A stretch of 64,000 nt of DNA, taken from positions 1,426,001 to 1,490,000 of the forward strand of contig NZ_JBFRXN010000002.1 in the NCBI RefSeq assembly GCF_040947875.1. The letters run 5' to 3'. The notes under the pieces are model-generated. The model did no database searches. It worked only from the letters and a program-made list of their open reading frames with translations, and was not told the DNA's origin. Origin of the DNA: Pseudomonas sp. MYb118. Lineage in GTDB: Bacteria; Pseudomonadota; Gammaproteobacteria; Pseudomonadales; Pseudomonadaceae. Positions 36,602 to 46,149 of the stretch are shown here, piece after piece (position 1 is the stretch's first letter; each line of letters begins with the position of its first letter). Position numbers and translations under genes: made by a program.

Positions 36602-39475
36602 TCACCGATACTCATCCACCGGCACGCACGCGCAGAACAGGTTGCGATCGCCGTAGACGTTATCCACCCGATTCACCACGGGCCAATACTTGTGGGCCTT
36701 GGTGTGGGCATCCGGCGTTACCGCCTGCTCGGCGGTGTAAGGCCGTTCCCAGACGCCGGTAATGTCGGCCAGGGTGTGTGGCGCGCGCTTGAGCGGGTTG
36801 TCTTCGGCCGGCCAGGTGCCGTTCTGCACCTCGGTGATTTCCGCGCGAATGCTCAGCATGGCGCCAATGAAACGGTCCAGCTCGGCTTTCGATTCACTTT
36901 CGGTCGGCTCGACCATCAACGTACCCGGCACCGGAAACGACATGGTCGGCGCATGGAAACCATAATCCATCAGGCGCTTGGCCACGTCTTCCTCGCTGAT
37001 GCCGGTCAGCGCCTTGAGCGGTCGCAGATCGAGGATGCACTCGTGGGCCACCCGTTCGTTACGTCCGGTGTAGAGCACCGGGAAGGCGCCGGACAGATGC
37101 CGCGCCAGGTAATTCGCCGCCAGGATCGCCACCTCACTGGCGTCCGCCAGTTGTGGCCCCATCATGGCGATGTACATCCAGCTGATCGGCAGAATGCTCG
37201 CGCTGCCCCAGGGCGCCGCACTGACTGCGTCGTTTTGCGCCAGCGGGCCATCAATGGTCACCACCGGGTGATTGGCCACGAACAGCGCCAGGTGCGCACG
37301 TACGCCAATCGGGCCCATGCCGGGCCCGCCACCGCCATGGGGGATGCAGAAGGTCTTGTGCAGGTTCATGTGCGAAACGTCGGCACCAATGTCCGCCGGC
37401 CGTGCCAGCCCGACCTGCGCATTGAGGTTGGCGCCATCCATGTACACCTGGCCGCCGTGCTGGTGAACCACTTCGCAGATCTCGCGGATGCCCTCTTCGT
37501 ACACACCATGGGTCGATGGGTAGGTCGCCATCAGGCAGGACAACTTGTCGCCGGCATCGCTGGCCTTGTCCTTCAAGTCCGCCAGATCGACGTTGCCTGC
37601 CTCGTCGCACTCGACGATCACCACGCGCATCCCGGCCATCTGCGCGGACGCCGGGTTGGTGCCGTGGGCCGAGGAAGGAATCAGGCAGATGTCCCGCGCG
37701 CCCTGGTGGCGGCTTTCATGGTATTTGCGAATCGCCAGCAAGCCGGCGTACTCGCCCTGGGCGCCGGAATTGGGCTGCATGCAGATGGCATCGAAACCGG
37801 TAATGGCGCAGAGCCAACTCTCCAGCTCTTCGATCATCAAGGTGTAGCCAAGCGCTTGCTCCCTGGGCGCGAACGGATGCAGGTTGGCGAATTGCGGCCA
37901 GGTGATGGGGATCATCTCGCTGGTGGCGTTGAGCTTCATGGTGCAGGAGCCCAGCGGGATCATTGACTGGTTGAGGGCCAGGTCCTTGTTTTCCAGCTGC
38001 TTGAGGTAGCGCAGCATCTCGGTTTCGCTGTGATGGGCGTTGAACACCGGGTGCCGCAGGTACGGCGAGGTGCGCAGCAATCCGTCCGGAATGCCAGCCG
38101 GCAGGTTTTCGCCGTCCAGCGTATCGACCTCCAGGCCATGGTCGGCGCCGAGGAACACATCGAACAGCCTGGCCACGGTGGTTTCGTCGCAGGCTTCATC
38201 GAGGCTCAAGCCCAATTGCCCGCGCCCGAGAATGCGCAGGTTGATCTGCGCGGCCTGGGCGCTTTCGATGATCGCCGTCTGGGCGCCGCCCACTTCCAGC
38301 GTCAGCGTGTCGAAGAAGTGCTGGTTGAGGCGTTTGATACCCCGGCGTTCCAGGCCAGCGGCGAGGATGCAGGTGAGTCGGTGCACGCGCTGGGCGATGG
38401 ACTTCAGGCCTTGCGGGCCGTGATACACCGCATAGAAGCTGGCGATGTTGGCCAGCAGCACCTGCGCGGTGCAGATGTTCGAGTTGGCCTTCTCCCGGCG
38501 GATGTGCTGTTCGCGGGTTTGCAGCGCCATGCGCAATGCGGTGTTGCCGCGGGCATCCTTGGAGACACCAATGATTCGCCCGGGAATCGCCCGTTTGTAT
38601 TCGTCACGACTGGCAAAAAACGCCGCATGCGGGCCGCCATAGCCCATGGGCACGCCGAAGCGCTGGGACGACCCGAAGACCACGTCGGCACCCAGCTCGC
38701 CTGGCGGGGTGAGCAACAGCAGGCTCAACAGGTCGGCGGCCACACAGGCCAGGGCTTGCTGGGCGTGCAGGTGATCAATCAACGGCCGCAGGTCGCGGAT
38801 TTCGCCGTAGGTGTCGGGGTATTGCAGCAGCGCACCGAATACCTGGTGCTGCTTGAGGTTGTCCAGGGTGTCGACGATGAGCTCGAAGCCGAAACCTTCA
38901 GCACGGGTGCGCACCACCGAAATGGTTTGTGGATGACAGTTTTCATCGACGAAAAACAGGTTACTGCGCGACTTGGCCACGCGCTTGGCCAGGGCCATCG
39001 CTTCGGCGGCGGCGGTGGCTTCGTCGAGCAGGGAGGCGTTGGCCAGTTCCAGACCGGTCAGGTCGATGGTCAATTGCTGGAAATTGAGCAGCGCTTCGAG
39101 CCGGCCCTGGGCGATTTCAGGCTGATAGGGCGTGTAGGCGGTGTACCAACCGGGATTTTCCAGCACATTGCGCAGGATGACGGTGGGGGTGAGCGTGCCG
39201 TGATACCCCATGCCGATCAGGCTGGTCCAGACCTGGTTCTGCTCGGCATAACCGCGCAATTTCGCCAGTGCCGCCTGCTCATCGAGGGCCGGCGGCAGGT
39301 CCAGGGCCCGGTTGAGGCGGATACTCGGCGGCACCGTCTGCTCAATCAGCTCGACACGGCTGCCAAGGCCCAGACTGTCGAGCATCGCCTGCTGCTCGGC
39401 GGCATCGGGGCCGAGGTGACGGCGCAGGAAGGCATTGGGATCGCGTAACTGGCTCAGGGACGGCAACTGGGACAT
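36602..39475 (-). CDS. gcvP: glycine dehydrogenase (decarboxylating) GcvP
   Basis: This 957-residue P-protein of the glycine cleavage system is a fused homodimer-type enzyme whose N- and C-terminal halves are homologous PLP folds. PLP is bound by Lys707 in [19 protein letters not shown]. It decarboxylates glycine and passes the aminomethyl group to the lipoyl arm of GcvH. It is complete and of standard length. It lies downstream of gcvT-gcvH on the same strand, but a terminator and four REP units separate it from gcvH, so gcvP may need its own promoter or read-through. Confidence 0.96.
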   Translation of the reverse strand: MSQLPSLSQLRDPNAFLRRHLGPDAAEQQAMLDSLGLGSRVELIEQTVPPSIRLNRALDLPPALDEQAALAKLRGYAEQNQVWTSLIGMGYHGTLTPTVILRNVLENPGWYTAYTPYQPEIAQGRLEALLNFQQLTIDLTGLELANASLLDEATAAAEAMALAKRVAKSRSNLFFVDENCHPQTISVVRTRAEGFGFELIVDTLDNLKQHQVFGALLQYPDTYGEIRDLRPLIDHLHAQQALACVAADLLSLLLLTPPGELGADVVFGSSQRFGVPMGYGGPHAAFFASRDEYKRAIPGRIIGVSKDARGNTALRMALQTREQHIRREKANSNICTAQVLLANIASFYAVYHGPQGLKSIAQRVHRLTCILAAGLERRGIKRLNQHFFDTLTLEVGGAQTAIIESAQAAQINLRILGRGQLGLSLDEACDETTVARLFDVFLGADHGLEVDTLDGENLPAGIPDGLLRTSPYLRHPVFNAHHSETEMLRYLKQLENKDLALNQSMIPLGSCTMKLNATSEMIPITWPQFANLHPFAPREQALGYTLMIEELESWLCAITGFDAICMQPNSGAQGEYAGLLAIRKYHESRHQGARDICLIPSSAHGTNPASAQMAGMRVVIVECDEAGNVDLADLKDKASDAGDKLSCLMATYPSTHGVYEEGIREICEVVHQHGGQVYMDGANLNAQVGLARPADIGADVSHMNLHKTFCIPHGGGGPGMGPIGVRAHLALFVANHPVVTIDGPLAQNDAVSAAPWGSASILPISWMYIAMMGPQLADASEVAILAANYLARHLSGAFPVLYTGRNERVAHECILDLRPLKALTGISEEDVAKRLMDYGFHAPTMSFPVPGTLMVEPTESESKAELDRFIGAMLSIRAEITEVQNGTWPAEDNPLKRAPHTLADITGVWERPYTAEQAVTPDAHTKAHKYWPVVNRVDNVYGDRNLFCACVPVDEYR

Positions 39476-39548
39476 GACGGGCTCTCTCTTGACTGGCGCT
39501 CAGCGTCGATGCAACACGGTCAATCCAGCATAGCAGCCACCCCTCCCC

Positions 39549-39754
39549 CTGTAGGAGCGAGCTTGCTCGCGATAACCGTCAACGATAGCGCAGGGTGCCT
39601 GGATGCCCGCCGTGCCTGGGCGACCATCGCGGGCAAGCCCGCTCCCACAGGGACACCACCAAACCTGATGGCCGCGGTGCCTGGGCGTTCATCGCGAGCA
39701 GGCTCGCTCCCACAGGGATCACACCGCACCTGTAGGAGCGAGCTTGCTCGCGAT
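39549..39754. repeat. cluster of four REP units between gcvH and gcvP
   Basis: Units lie at 39549-39575 (GTAGGAGCGAGCTT form), 39625-39652 (inverse, GGGC variant), 39691-39717 (inverse) and 39730-39754 (GTAGGAGCGAGCTT form). The first and last are followed by near-identical text (GTCAACGATAACGC or GTCAACGATAGCGC, then GTGCCTG), so a composite unit seems to have been copied. Confidence 0.9.
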
Positions 39755-39789
39755 GGTCGTCAACGATAACGCGGGGTGCCTGATGCCCA

Positions 39790-39817
39790 TAAAAAAGCCC
39801 CGACAGGTCGGGGCTTT
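39790..39817 (-). terminator. terminator on the minus strand after gcvH
   Basis: The stem AAAGCCCCGAC/GTCGGGGCTTT is followed on the minus strand by a run of T. It lies 18 bases after the gcvH stop and would reduce transcription into gcvP. Confidence 0.88.
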
Positions 39818-39834
39818 GGGGTGAAGCGTCAGGC

Positions 39835-40218
39835 TTACTCGCCGATGGCGGCTTTGTAGCCCGCCGCATCGAGCAGCTTGTTCAGGTCATCGGGGTTGCT
39901 TGGCTTGACCTTGAAGATCCACGCGCCGTACGGGTCGGAGTTGAGCAGTTCAGGCGTGCCGCTCAACTCTTCGTTGATGGCAATCACTTCACCGGCAACC
40001 GGGGAGTAGATGTCGGAGGCCGCCTTGACCGACTCGACCACGCCGGATTGATCGCCAGCCGCAAACACCTTACCCACTTCGGTCAGTTCAACGAACACCA
40101 CATCGCCCAAGGCTTCCTGAGCGTGATCGCTGATGCCCACGGTGACGGTGCCATCGGCTTCCAGACGGGCCCATTCGTGACTTTCGGCAAAACGCAGGTC
40201 GGCAGGGATATCGCTCAT
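39835..40218 (-). CDS. gcvH: glycine cleavage H protein GcvH
   Basis: This 127-residue lipoyl carrier has lipoylation site Lys65 in [15 protein letters not shown]. It shuttles the aminomethyl group between GcvP, GcvT and dihydrolipoamide dehydrogenase. The ATG at 40218 begins [18 protein letters not shown], the usual start; the in-frame extension upstream is not protein-like. It is located 50 bases after gcvT on the same strand. Confidence 0.96.
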   Translation of the reverse strand: MSDIPADLRFAESHEWARLEADGTVTVGISDHAQEALGDVVFVELTEVGKVFAAGDQSGVVESVKAASDIYSPVAGEVIAINEELSGTPELLNSDPYGAWIFKVKPSNPDDLNKLLDAAGYKAAIGE

Positions 40219-40268
40219 GTTCTGTGTCCTCAAGGAAATTGTCAGCGGTCGTTGCCCGCCGGAATAGA

Positions 40269-41351
40269 TTAGATCAAGGTTTTGCCATGGCGGACGAAGG
40301 TCGGCTTGACCACCCGGACCGGGTACCATTTGCCACGGATTTCCACTTCCGCGCGGTCGGCGGTCGCCATCGGCACGCGCGCCAGTGCAATCGACTTGCT
40401 AAGCGTAGGAGAGAAACTACCACTGGTGATCTCCCCTTCGCCAACATTGGCGATGCGAACCACCTGATGGGCACGCAAAACACCGCGTTCCTCGAGCACC
40501 AGCCCCACCAGTTTGTGCTGCACGCCAGCAGCCTGTTCGGCCTCCAGGGCCGCACGCCCGATGAACTGGCGACTGGCCGGTTCCCAGGCAATGCTCCAGG
40601 CCATGTTCGACGCCAGCGGCGAAACGTCCTGGTGAATATCCTGGCCATACAGGTTCATGCCGGCCTCGACCCGCAGCGTATCGCGCGCACCGAGTCCGAT
40701 CGGCGAGATACCCGCGCCCACCAGGTCGTTGAAGAAACCGGGGGCCTGATCGGCTGGCAGGATGATCTCCAACCCGTCTTCGCCGGTGTAGCCGGTGCGG
40801 GCGATGAACCAGTCACCGTCGGGCTGGCCTTCGAAGGGTTTGAGCAGCTGAATCAGATTGCTGCGCGACTGGGTGACCAGCTCGCCAATCTTGTGCCTGG
40901 CATGGGGTCCCTGAATCGCCAGCATCGCCAGCTCCTGGCGTTCGTGCAGGCGCACGTCAAAACCGTCGAGTTGGGCCTGCATCCACGCCAGGTCCTGGTC
41001 GCGGGTGGAGGCGTTGACCACCAGGCGATAACCGTCATCGAGCCGGTAGACGATCATGTCATCGACGATGCCGCCACGCTCATTGAGCATGGTGCTGTAC
41101 AAGGCGCGACCGGCGCTGTGCAGGCGCTCGACGTCATTGGCCAGCAAATGCTGGAGCCAGGCCTTGGCCTGTGCACCACTGATGTCGATCACGGTCATGT
41201 GCGAGACATCGAAAACACCGCAATCGCGGCGCACCTGATGGTGCTCCTCGACCTGCGAGCCGTAATGCAAAGGCATGTCCCAACCGCCAAAATCGACCAT
41301 CTTCGCGCCCAGGGCGAGGTGAAGGTCATACAGAGGCGTACGCTGTCCCAT
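40269..41351 (-). CDS. gcvT: aminomethyltransferase GcvT
   Basis: This 360-residue T-protein of the glycine cleavage system has the folate-binding fold beginning [20 protein letters not shown] and the conserved [12 protein letters not shown] segment with the Asp that acts in catalysis. [10 protein letters not shown] follows. It transfers the one-carbon unit to tetrahydrofolate and releases ammonia. AAGGAGA precedes the ATG. It is the first gene of the gcvT-gcvH pair. I looked for a glycine riboswitch in the 150-base leader and did not recognise one. Confidence 0.95.
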   Translation of the reverse strand: MGQRTPLYDLHLALGAKMVDFGGWDMPLHYGSQVEEHHQVRRDCGVFDVSHMTVIDISGAQAKAWLQHLLANDVERLHSAGRALYSTMLNERGGIVDDMIVYRLDDGYRLVVNASTRDQDLAWMQAQLDGFDVRLHERQELAMLAIQGPHARHKIGELVTQSRSNLIQLLKPFEGQPDGDWFIARTGYTGEDGLEIILPADQAPGFFNDLVGAGISPIGLGARDTLRVEAGMNLYGQDIHQDVSPLASNMAWSIAWEPASRQFIGRAALEAEQAAGVQHKLVGLVLEERGVLRAHQVVRIANVGEGEITSGSFSPTLSKSIALARVPMATADRAEVEIRGKWYPVRVVKPTFVRHGKTLI

Positions 41352-41507
41352 GGGTTTCTCCTTCCGGGCTTGGCGAGGGTACGGGCCGGCGCTGCGCGGG
41401 ATAAGCGTCCTGGTACAAGAGGCTTTCAGCCGATTTCAGCCACCGGGTCTGTCAGACGGACCGCACCGAATGCCGCGCATTGTAGCCGCAAGGTGTAGGA
41501 CTGGCAC

Positions 41508-43124
41508 CTAGCTGTTTTGATGGGCCGAACGCCGGATCAACCCGATGACCGGCAACAACCCGACCAAAACCAGAGTCAGGGCCGGCAATGACGCTCGCGC
41601 CCACTCCCCTTCACTGGTCATTTCAAAGATCCGCACGGCCAGAGTGTCCCAGCCAAACGGGCGCATCAGCAGGGTGGCGGGCATTTCCTTGAGCACGTCG
41701 ACGAACACCAGCAACGCGGCGCTCAAGGTCCCCGGCAACAACAGCGGAAGATACACTTTGAAAAACAGTCGTGGCCCACTGACGCCGAGGCTACGTGCCG
41801 CTTCGGGCAAAGATGGCCGTATTCGCGCCAGGCTGTTTTCCAGCGGGCCGAAGGCCACGGCGATGAATCGCACCAGATAGGCCAGCAACAGGGCCGACAG
41901 GCTGCCCAGCAGCAAGGGCTTGCCGGCGCCGCCCAGCCAGCCGGAGACGGGGATCACCAGTGTGCGATCCAGGTAACTGAACGCCAGCATGATCGACACC
42001 GCCAGCACCGAACCCGGCAGCGCATACCCGAGGTTCGCCAGGCTGATGCCGGAACGGATCGCCCGTGTCGGCGCCAGGCGGCCGGCGAACGCCAGCACCA
42101 GCGCGACCGCGACCGTAATCAGCGCTGCCATGCCGCCCAAGTACAGCGTATGAATAATCAACCCGGTGTAACGCTCGTCCAGGTCGAAACGGCCGCGCTG
42201 CCAGAACCACACCAGCAGTTGCAGCATCGGGATGACGAAGGCACACGCGAACACCAGGCCGCACCAGCTCATCGCCGCCAGCGCCTTGAACCCGTGCAGG
42301 TGATACAGCGCCTTGACCCGAGGTCGCTCGTTACTCGCCCGGTTGGCGCCACGGGCACGCCGCTCTCCGTAGAGCACCAGCATCACCACCAGCAGCAACA
42401 GACTGGCCAGTTGCGCGGCGCTGGACAGGCTGAAGAAGCCGTACCAGGTCTTGTAGATGGCCGTGGTGAACGTATCGAAGTTGAACACCGACACCGCACC
42501 GAAATCCGCCAGGGTTTCCATCAGCGCCAGCGCGACACCCGCGCCGATCGCCGGCCGCGCCATCGGCAGCGCTACGCGCCAGAACGCCTGCCACGGCGAT
42601 TGCCCGAGGACCCGCGCGGCTTCCATCAGGCCCTTGCCCTGCGCGAGGAACGCGGTGCGCGCCAGCAGGTAGACGTACGGGTAGAAAACCAGCACCAGCA
42701 CAAAGATGACGCCGCCGGTGGACCGCACGCGCGGCAGCCGCAAGCCGCTGCCGAACCATTCGCGCAGCAGCGTCTGCACGGGACCGGCGAAATCCAGCAG
42801 GCCGACGAAGACGAACGCCAGCACGTAGGCAGGAATCGCGAAGGGCAGCATCAACGCCCAATCCAGCCATTTGCGTCCGGGAAACTCGCAGAGGCTGGTG
42901 AGCCAGGCGAGGCTGACACCCAGCAACGTCACGCCGGCACCGACACCCAGCACCAGGGTCAGCGTATTGCCCAGCAGGCGCGGCATCTGGGTTTCCCACA
43001 GGTGGGACCAGATCTGTTGATCGATGGTTTGCCAGGACAGCAGCAGAACGCTAAGGGGCAGCAGGACCAACGCAGCGATGGCGAAGACCAGGGGATACCA
43101 GCGGCGTTGGGCGGGGTGAGCCAA
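41508..43124 (-). CDS. iron(III) ABC transporter permease (FbpB/SfuB type)
   Basis: This 538-residue double-length permease has two homologous halves, each with six membrane helices and a cytoplasmic EAA loop. The first loop is MEAARVLGQSPWQAFWRVALP and the second is PEAARSLGVSGPRLFFKVYLP. This architecture is typical of Fe(III) transporters (FbpB, HitB, SfuB). The only plausible start is a TTG at 43124 (MAHPAQRRWYP), as there is no Met before the first helices. It follows the binding-protein gene after about 75 bases containing a strong hairpin. No ATPase gene is adjacent. Confidence 0.9.
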   Translation of the reverse strand: MAHPAQRRWYPLVFAIAALVLLPLSVLLLSWQTIDQQIWSHLWETQMPRLLGNTLTLVLGVGAGVTLLGVSLAWLTSLCEFPGRKWLDWALMLPFAIPAYVLAFVFVGLLDFAGPVQTLLREWFGSGLRLPRVRSTGGVIFVLVLVFYPYVYLLARTAFLAQGKGLMEAARVLGQSPWQAFWRVALPMARPAIGAGVALALMETLADFGAVSVFNFDTFTTAIYKTWYGFFSLSSAAQLASLLLLVVMLVLYGERRARGANRASNERPRVKALYHLHGFKALAAMSWCGLVFACAFVIPMLQLLVWFWQRGRFDLDERYTGLIIHTLYLGGMAALITVAVALVLAFAGRLAPTRAIRSGISLANLGYALPGSVLAVSIMLAFSYLDRTLVIPVSGWLGGAGKPLLLGSLSALLLAYLVRFIAVAFGPLENSLARIRPSLPEAARSLGVSGPRLFFKVYLPLLLPGTLSAALLVFVDVLKEMPATLLMRPFGWDTLAVRIFEMTSEGEWARASLPALTLVLVGLLPVIGLIRRSAHQNS

Positions 43125-43149
43125 GGAAAAATTCTCGTCGAAAAATGAA

Positions 43150-43174
43150 CGTGCCCACGTCAGGCGTGGGCACG
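43150..43174. terminator. hairpin between the iron-binding protein gene and permease gene
   Basis: CGTGCCCACG and CGTGGGCACG form a perfect 10-bp stem with a five-base loop. On the minus strand it is followed by TTCATTTTTCG, a T-rich tail, so it could partly stop transcription and lower permease expression compared with the binding protein. Confidence 0.7.
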
Positions 43175-43201
43175 ATCAGGACGCGCAGTATAACGGTGAC
43201 G

Positions 43202-44206
43202 TCAGTTCCAGCCAGCCCGATCCATCATGCGGATGGCTTCGGCCTGGCGCTTGCCTGCCACTTCCACCGGCAGGGTGTCGGCGACGAACTTGCCCCACGC
43301 CGCCACTTCGGCCGATGGCTGAACGGCCGGGTTGGCCGGGAACTCCTGGTTCACGTCAGCGAAGATTTTCTGCGCTTCAGGTGTGGTCATCCACTCCACC
43401 AGCGCCTTGGCCGCTTCCGGATGCGGCGCATGTTTGGTCAGGCCGATGCCCGACAGGTTCACGTGCACGCCGCGATCCGCCTGGTTGGGCCAGAACAGCT
43501 TCACCGGCAGGTCCGGCTTTTGCTGGTGCAGGCGGCCGTAGTAGTAGGTGTTGACGATGCCGACATCGCACTGGCCGGCGTTGATGGCTTCCAGCACCGC
43601 GACGTCGTCGGAGAACACATCGGTGGACAGGTTGTTGACCCAGCCCTTGAGGATTTTCTCGGTTTTCTCGGCGCCGTGGGTTTCGATCATGGTGGCGGTC
43701 AGCGACTGGTTGTAGACCTTCTTCGCCGTACGCAGGCACAGGCGGCCTTCCCAGTTCTTGTCGGCCAGGGCTTCGTAGGTGGTCAACTCGCCCGGTTTAA
43801 CACGCTCGGTGGAATAGGCGATGGTCCGCGCGCGCAGGCTCAGGCCGGTCCAGGCGTGGCTGGACGAGCGGTATTGCAGCGGAATGTTGGCGTCGATGGT
43901 CTTCGAGGTGAAGGGCTGCAGGATGCCCATCTGCTCGGCCTGCCAGAGGTTGCCGGCATCGACGGTCAGCAGCAGGTCGGCGGTGGCGTTCTCGCCTTCG
44001 GCCTTGATGCGCTGCATCAACGGCGCTTCCTTGTCGGTGATGAACTTGACCTTCACCCCGGTCTTCGCGGTGTAGGCATCGAACACTGGCTTGATCAGCT
44101 CGTCGATACGCGAGGAGTAGACCACCACCTCATCAGCGGCCTGGGCGGCGGTGCTGCCGATCAGGGTCAGGGCGAGTGCCGTCAGTAGACGCTTCGATGC
44201 CAACAT
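43202..44206 (-). CDS. iron(III) ABC transporter substrate-binding protein (FbpA/FutA type)
   Basis: This 334-residue periplasmic ferric-ion-binding protein has a signal peptide ([17 protein letters not shown], cleavage after AQA near residue 23). The mature start is [12 protein letters not shown]. Tyrosines that bind iron in this family are present in the [10 protein letters not shown] segment. I used the ATG at 44206, which has GAGAG nine bases before; an ATG three codons earlier has that sequence too close. It works with the permease encoded downstream. Expression is likely iron-controlled, but no Fur box was recognised. Confidence 0.9.
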   Translation of the reverse strand: MLASKRLLTALALTLIGSTAAQAADEVVVYSSRIDELIKPVFDAYTAKTGVKVKFITDKEAPLMQRIKAEGENATADLLLTVDAGNLWQAEQMGILQPFTSKTIDANIPLQYRSSSHAWTGLSLRARTIAYSTERVKPGELTTYEALADKNWEGRLCLRTAKKVYNQSLTATMIETHGAEKTEKILKGWVNNLSTDVFSDDVAVLEAINAGQCDVGIVNTYYYGRLHQQKPDLPVKLFWPNQADRGVHVNLSGIGLTKHAPHPEAAKALVEWMTTPEAQKIFADVNQEFPANPAVQPSAEVAAWGKFVADTLPVEVAGKRQAEAIRMMDRAGWN

Positions 44207-44320
44207 GGGAGTCATCTCTCGATTGGAAAAGTGAGGCCAAATGATAAGGACTCACATTTAGCGACTCAATCGAACAGTTGGCGGAGGAGTTACCAGATGT
44301 TGCACAGGCAAGCTCAGAGA

Positions 44321-44413
44321 GCCTGTGGGAGCGAGCCTGCTCGCGATAGCGGTGGATCATTCAATGATGTATCGACTGATAAATCCCCATCGCGAGCAGG
44401 CTCGCTCCCACAA
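44321..44413. repeat. REPIN (inverted REP pair)
   Basis: GTGGGAGCGAGCC...GCGAT and its inverse, with spacer AGCGGTGGATCATTCAATG... . It lies upstream of the iron-binding gene and after the end of ubiI. Confidence 0.9.
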
Positions 44414-44436
44414 GGAGAGCAGCCCCAGCGAAAATC

Positions 44437-45660
44437 TCAGGCCTTTGCCAATGCCGGCAGATCCCCAGTCAACCCCAGCGCCTCTCGCACGAACAATGCC
44501 TTGGCCTCCGGCATCTGATCGACCATTTTGAGCCCGGCATTGCGCAGCCAGCGCAGCGGCAGCGGGTCGGCCTGGAACAGGCGTTCGAAGCCCTCCATCG
44601 CCGCCATCAGCGCCAGGTTGTGCGGCATGCGCCGGCGCTCGAAGCGGCTGAGCACCTTGGTGTCCGCCAGGCGTTCACCGCGTTCGCTCGCTTGCAGCAG
44701 CACTTCGGCAAGTACCGCCGCATCGAGGAAGCCCAGGTTCACACCCTGCCCGGCCAGCGGGTGAATGGTGTGGGCGGCGTCGCCGATCAGCGCCAGGCCC
44801 TCGGCCACGTAACGCTTGGCATGGCGCTGGCGCAGCGGCACGCACAGGCGCGGGTCGGCGCTGAGCACCGGCCCCAGGCGACCTTCGAAGGCCCGTTCCA
44901 GTTCGCGGCAGAAGTTTTCGTCGTCCAGCGCCATCAAGCGTTCGGCCTCGCTGGGGGTCGTCGACCAGACGATCGAACACCAATCCTGCTGGCCGTCGCG
45001 CACCAGTGGCAGGAACGCCAGCGGGCCGTTGTCGGTAAAACGTTGCCAGGCGGTCATCTGGTGCGGATTGGCACTGCGTACGCTGGTGACGATGGCGTGG
45101 TGCAGGTAATCCCATTCGCGGGTGGCCACGCCGGTCAGGCGCCGCACCGCCGAGTTGGCGCCGTCGGCAGCGATCACCAGCGGTGCGCGCAACGTGCGGC
45201 CATCGACCAGGGTCAGCAGCCAGTCATCGCCGGAGCGACGCATCTGCTCCAGCCGCGCACCGGCCAACAGGCCCAGGTCGCTGTCGTGCAGGCGGTCGAG
45301 CAAGGCGTCCTGAACCACCCGGTTTTCGACGATATGCCCCAACCCGTCGGCATGTACGCTGGCCGCACTGAAGTGGATCTGCCCGGTGCCGCTGCCATCC
45401 CACACCTGCATGTCGGTGTAGGGGCTGCTGCGCCGCTGGGTGATGCCTTCCCAGGCGCCCAGGCGTTCGAGAATCCGTTGGCTGGCCGCCGACAGGGCGC
45501 TCACCCGCGGTTCGAACGGTGCCTGTGCATCGTAGGGTTTGACGGTCATCGGGCTGCCGTCGAGCAGCAGGATGTCCAGCCCGCTGTCGCGTAACGCCAG
45601 CGCCAGGGCGCTGCCGACCATTCCGGCACCGACAATCAGCAGATCTGCGCGCATATCCAT
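44437..45660 (-). CDS. ubiI: FAD-dependent ubiquinone hydroxylase (UbiI/VisC type)
   Basis: This 407-residue flavoprotein monooxygenase of the UbiH/UbiF/UbiI group has the dinucleotide-binding fold ADLLIVGAGMVGSALALAL at the N-terminus, the mid-chain VIAADGANSAVRR and the FAD-binding GDAAHTIHPLAGQG. It hydroxylates a polyprenyl aromatic ring in ubiquinone synthesis, most likely C5 (UbiI/VisC). It starts three bases after the DUF4442 gene, inside an operon with ubiH and pepP. UbiF cannot be fully excluded. Confidence 0.85.
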   Translation of the reverse strand: MDMRADLLIVGAGMVGSALALALRDSGLDILLLDGSPMTVKPYDAQAPFEPRVSALSAASQRILERLGAWEGITQRRSSPYTDMQVWDGSGTGQIHFSAASVHADGLGHIVENRVVQDALLDRLHDSDLGLLAGARLEQMRRSGDDWLLTLVDGRTLRAPLVIAADGANSAVRRLTGVATREWDYLHHAIVTSVRSANPHQMTAWQRFTDNGPLAFLPLVRDGQQDWCSIVWSTTPSEAERLMALDDENFCRELERAFEGRLGPVLSADPRLCVPLRQRHAKRYVAEGLALIGDAAHTIHPLAGQGVNLGFLDAAVLAEVLLQASERGERLADTKVLSRFERRRMPHNLALMAAMEGFERLFQADPLPLRWLRNAGLKMVDQMPEAKALFVREALGLTGDLPALAKA

Positions 45661-45663
45661 GCT

Positions 45664-46149
45664 TTAAGCCTGTCTCGTTTGCGGCTTTTGCCGCACGTAA
45701 AGGGTTTTGCGCACCCGCGCTACCAGAGTGCCGGCGCCGTCGTGAATATCCACCTGCATTTGCGGCAGGTACTTGTCGCCCGTCGCCGTCTGCCGGCGAA
45801 TCTCGTCGAGCAGGGTCTCGTCGATCCTGAAACTGGCGAACACCGGGCCCTTGCCCGGCGAAATGAAGTCGATGTCGGCCGCCTTGTCCCAGACGATGTA
45901 ATGGCGCCCGAGGTTTTCCATCAGCATCAGCATGTAGAACGGATCGACCATCGAATACAGGCTGCCGCCGAACTGGGTGCCGACGTAATTGCGGTTGTAC
46001 CAGCCCAGCCCCATGGACACCTGGATGTCACGGAAGTCGTCGCTGATGTGCCGCACCCGCACGCCTGCCCCGAAGTACGGCGGGTAGAACGTCATCAGCC
46101 AACGCAGCAGCCGCGCCTTGCCAACCTTGTCTGTCAGCCACTTACGCAT
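45664..46149 (-). CDS. DUF4442 (hotdog-fold thioesterase-like) protein
   Basis: This 161-residue protein begins MRKWLTDKVGKARLLRWLM and carries the hotdog-like segment GLGWYNRNYVGTQFGGSLYSMVDPFYMLML, characteristic of DUF4442. The long open frame upstream of 46149 overlaps ubiH and is a shadow. Its start overlaps the last codons of ubiH by 8 bases, so translation is coupled, and the next gene (ubiI) follows three bases later. Position between two ubiquinone hydroxylases suggests a link to quinone or acyl-CoA chemistry, but this is inference. Confidence 0.8.
   Translation of the reverse strand: MRKWLTDKVGKARLLRWLMTFYPPYFGAGVRVRHISDDFRDIQVSMGLGWYNRNYVGTQFGGSLYSMVDPFYMLMLMENLGRHYIVWDKAADIDFISPGKGPVFASFRIDETLLDEIRRQTATGDKYLPQMQVDIHDGAGTLVARVRKTLYVRQKPQTRQA

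Noticed and set aside
41352..41507. Possible glycine riboswitch before gcvT
   Set aside because: The leader was read for the paired aptamer core and no matching conserved blocks were seen.
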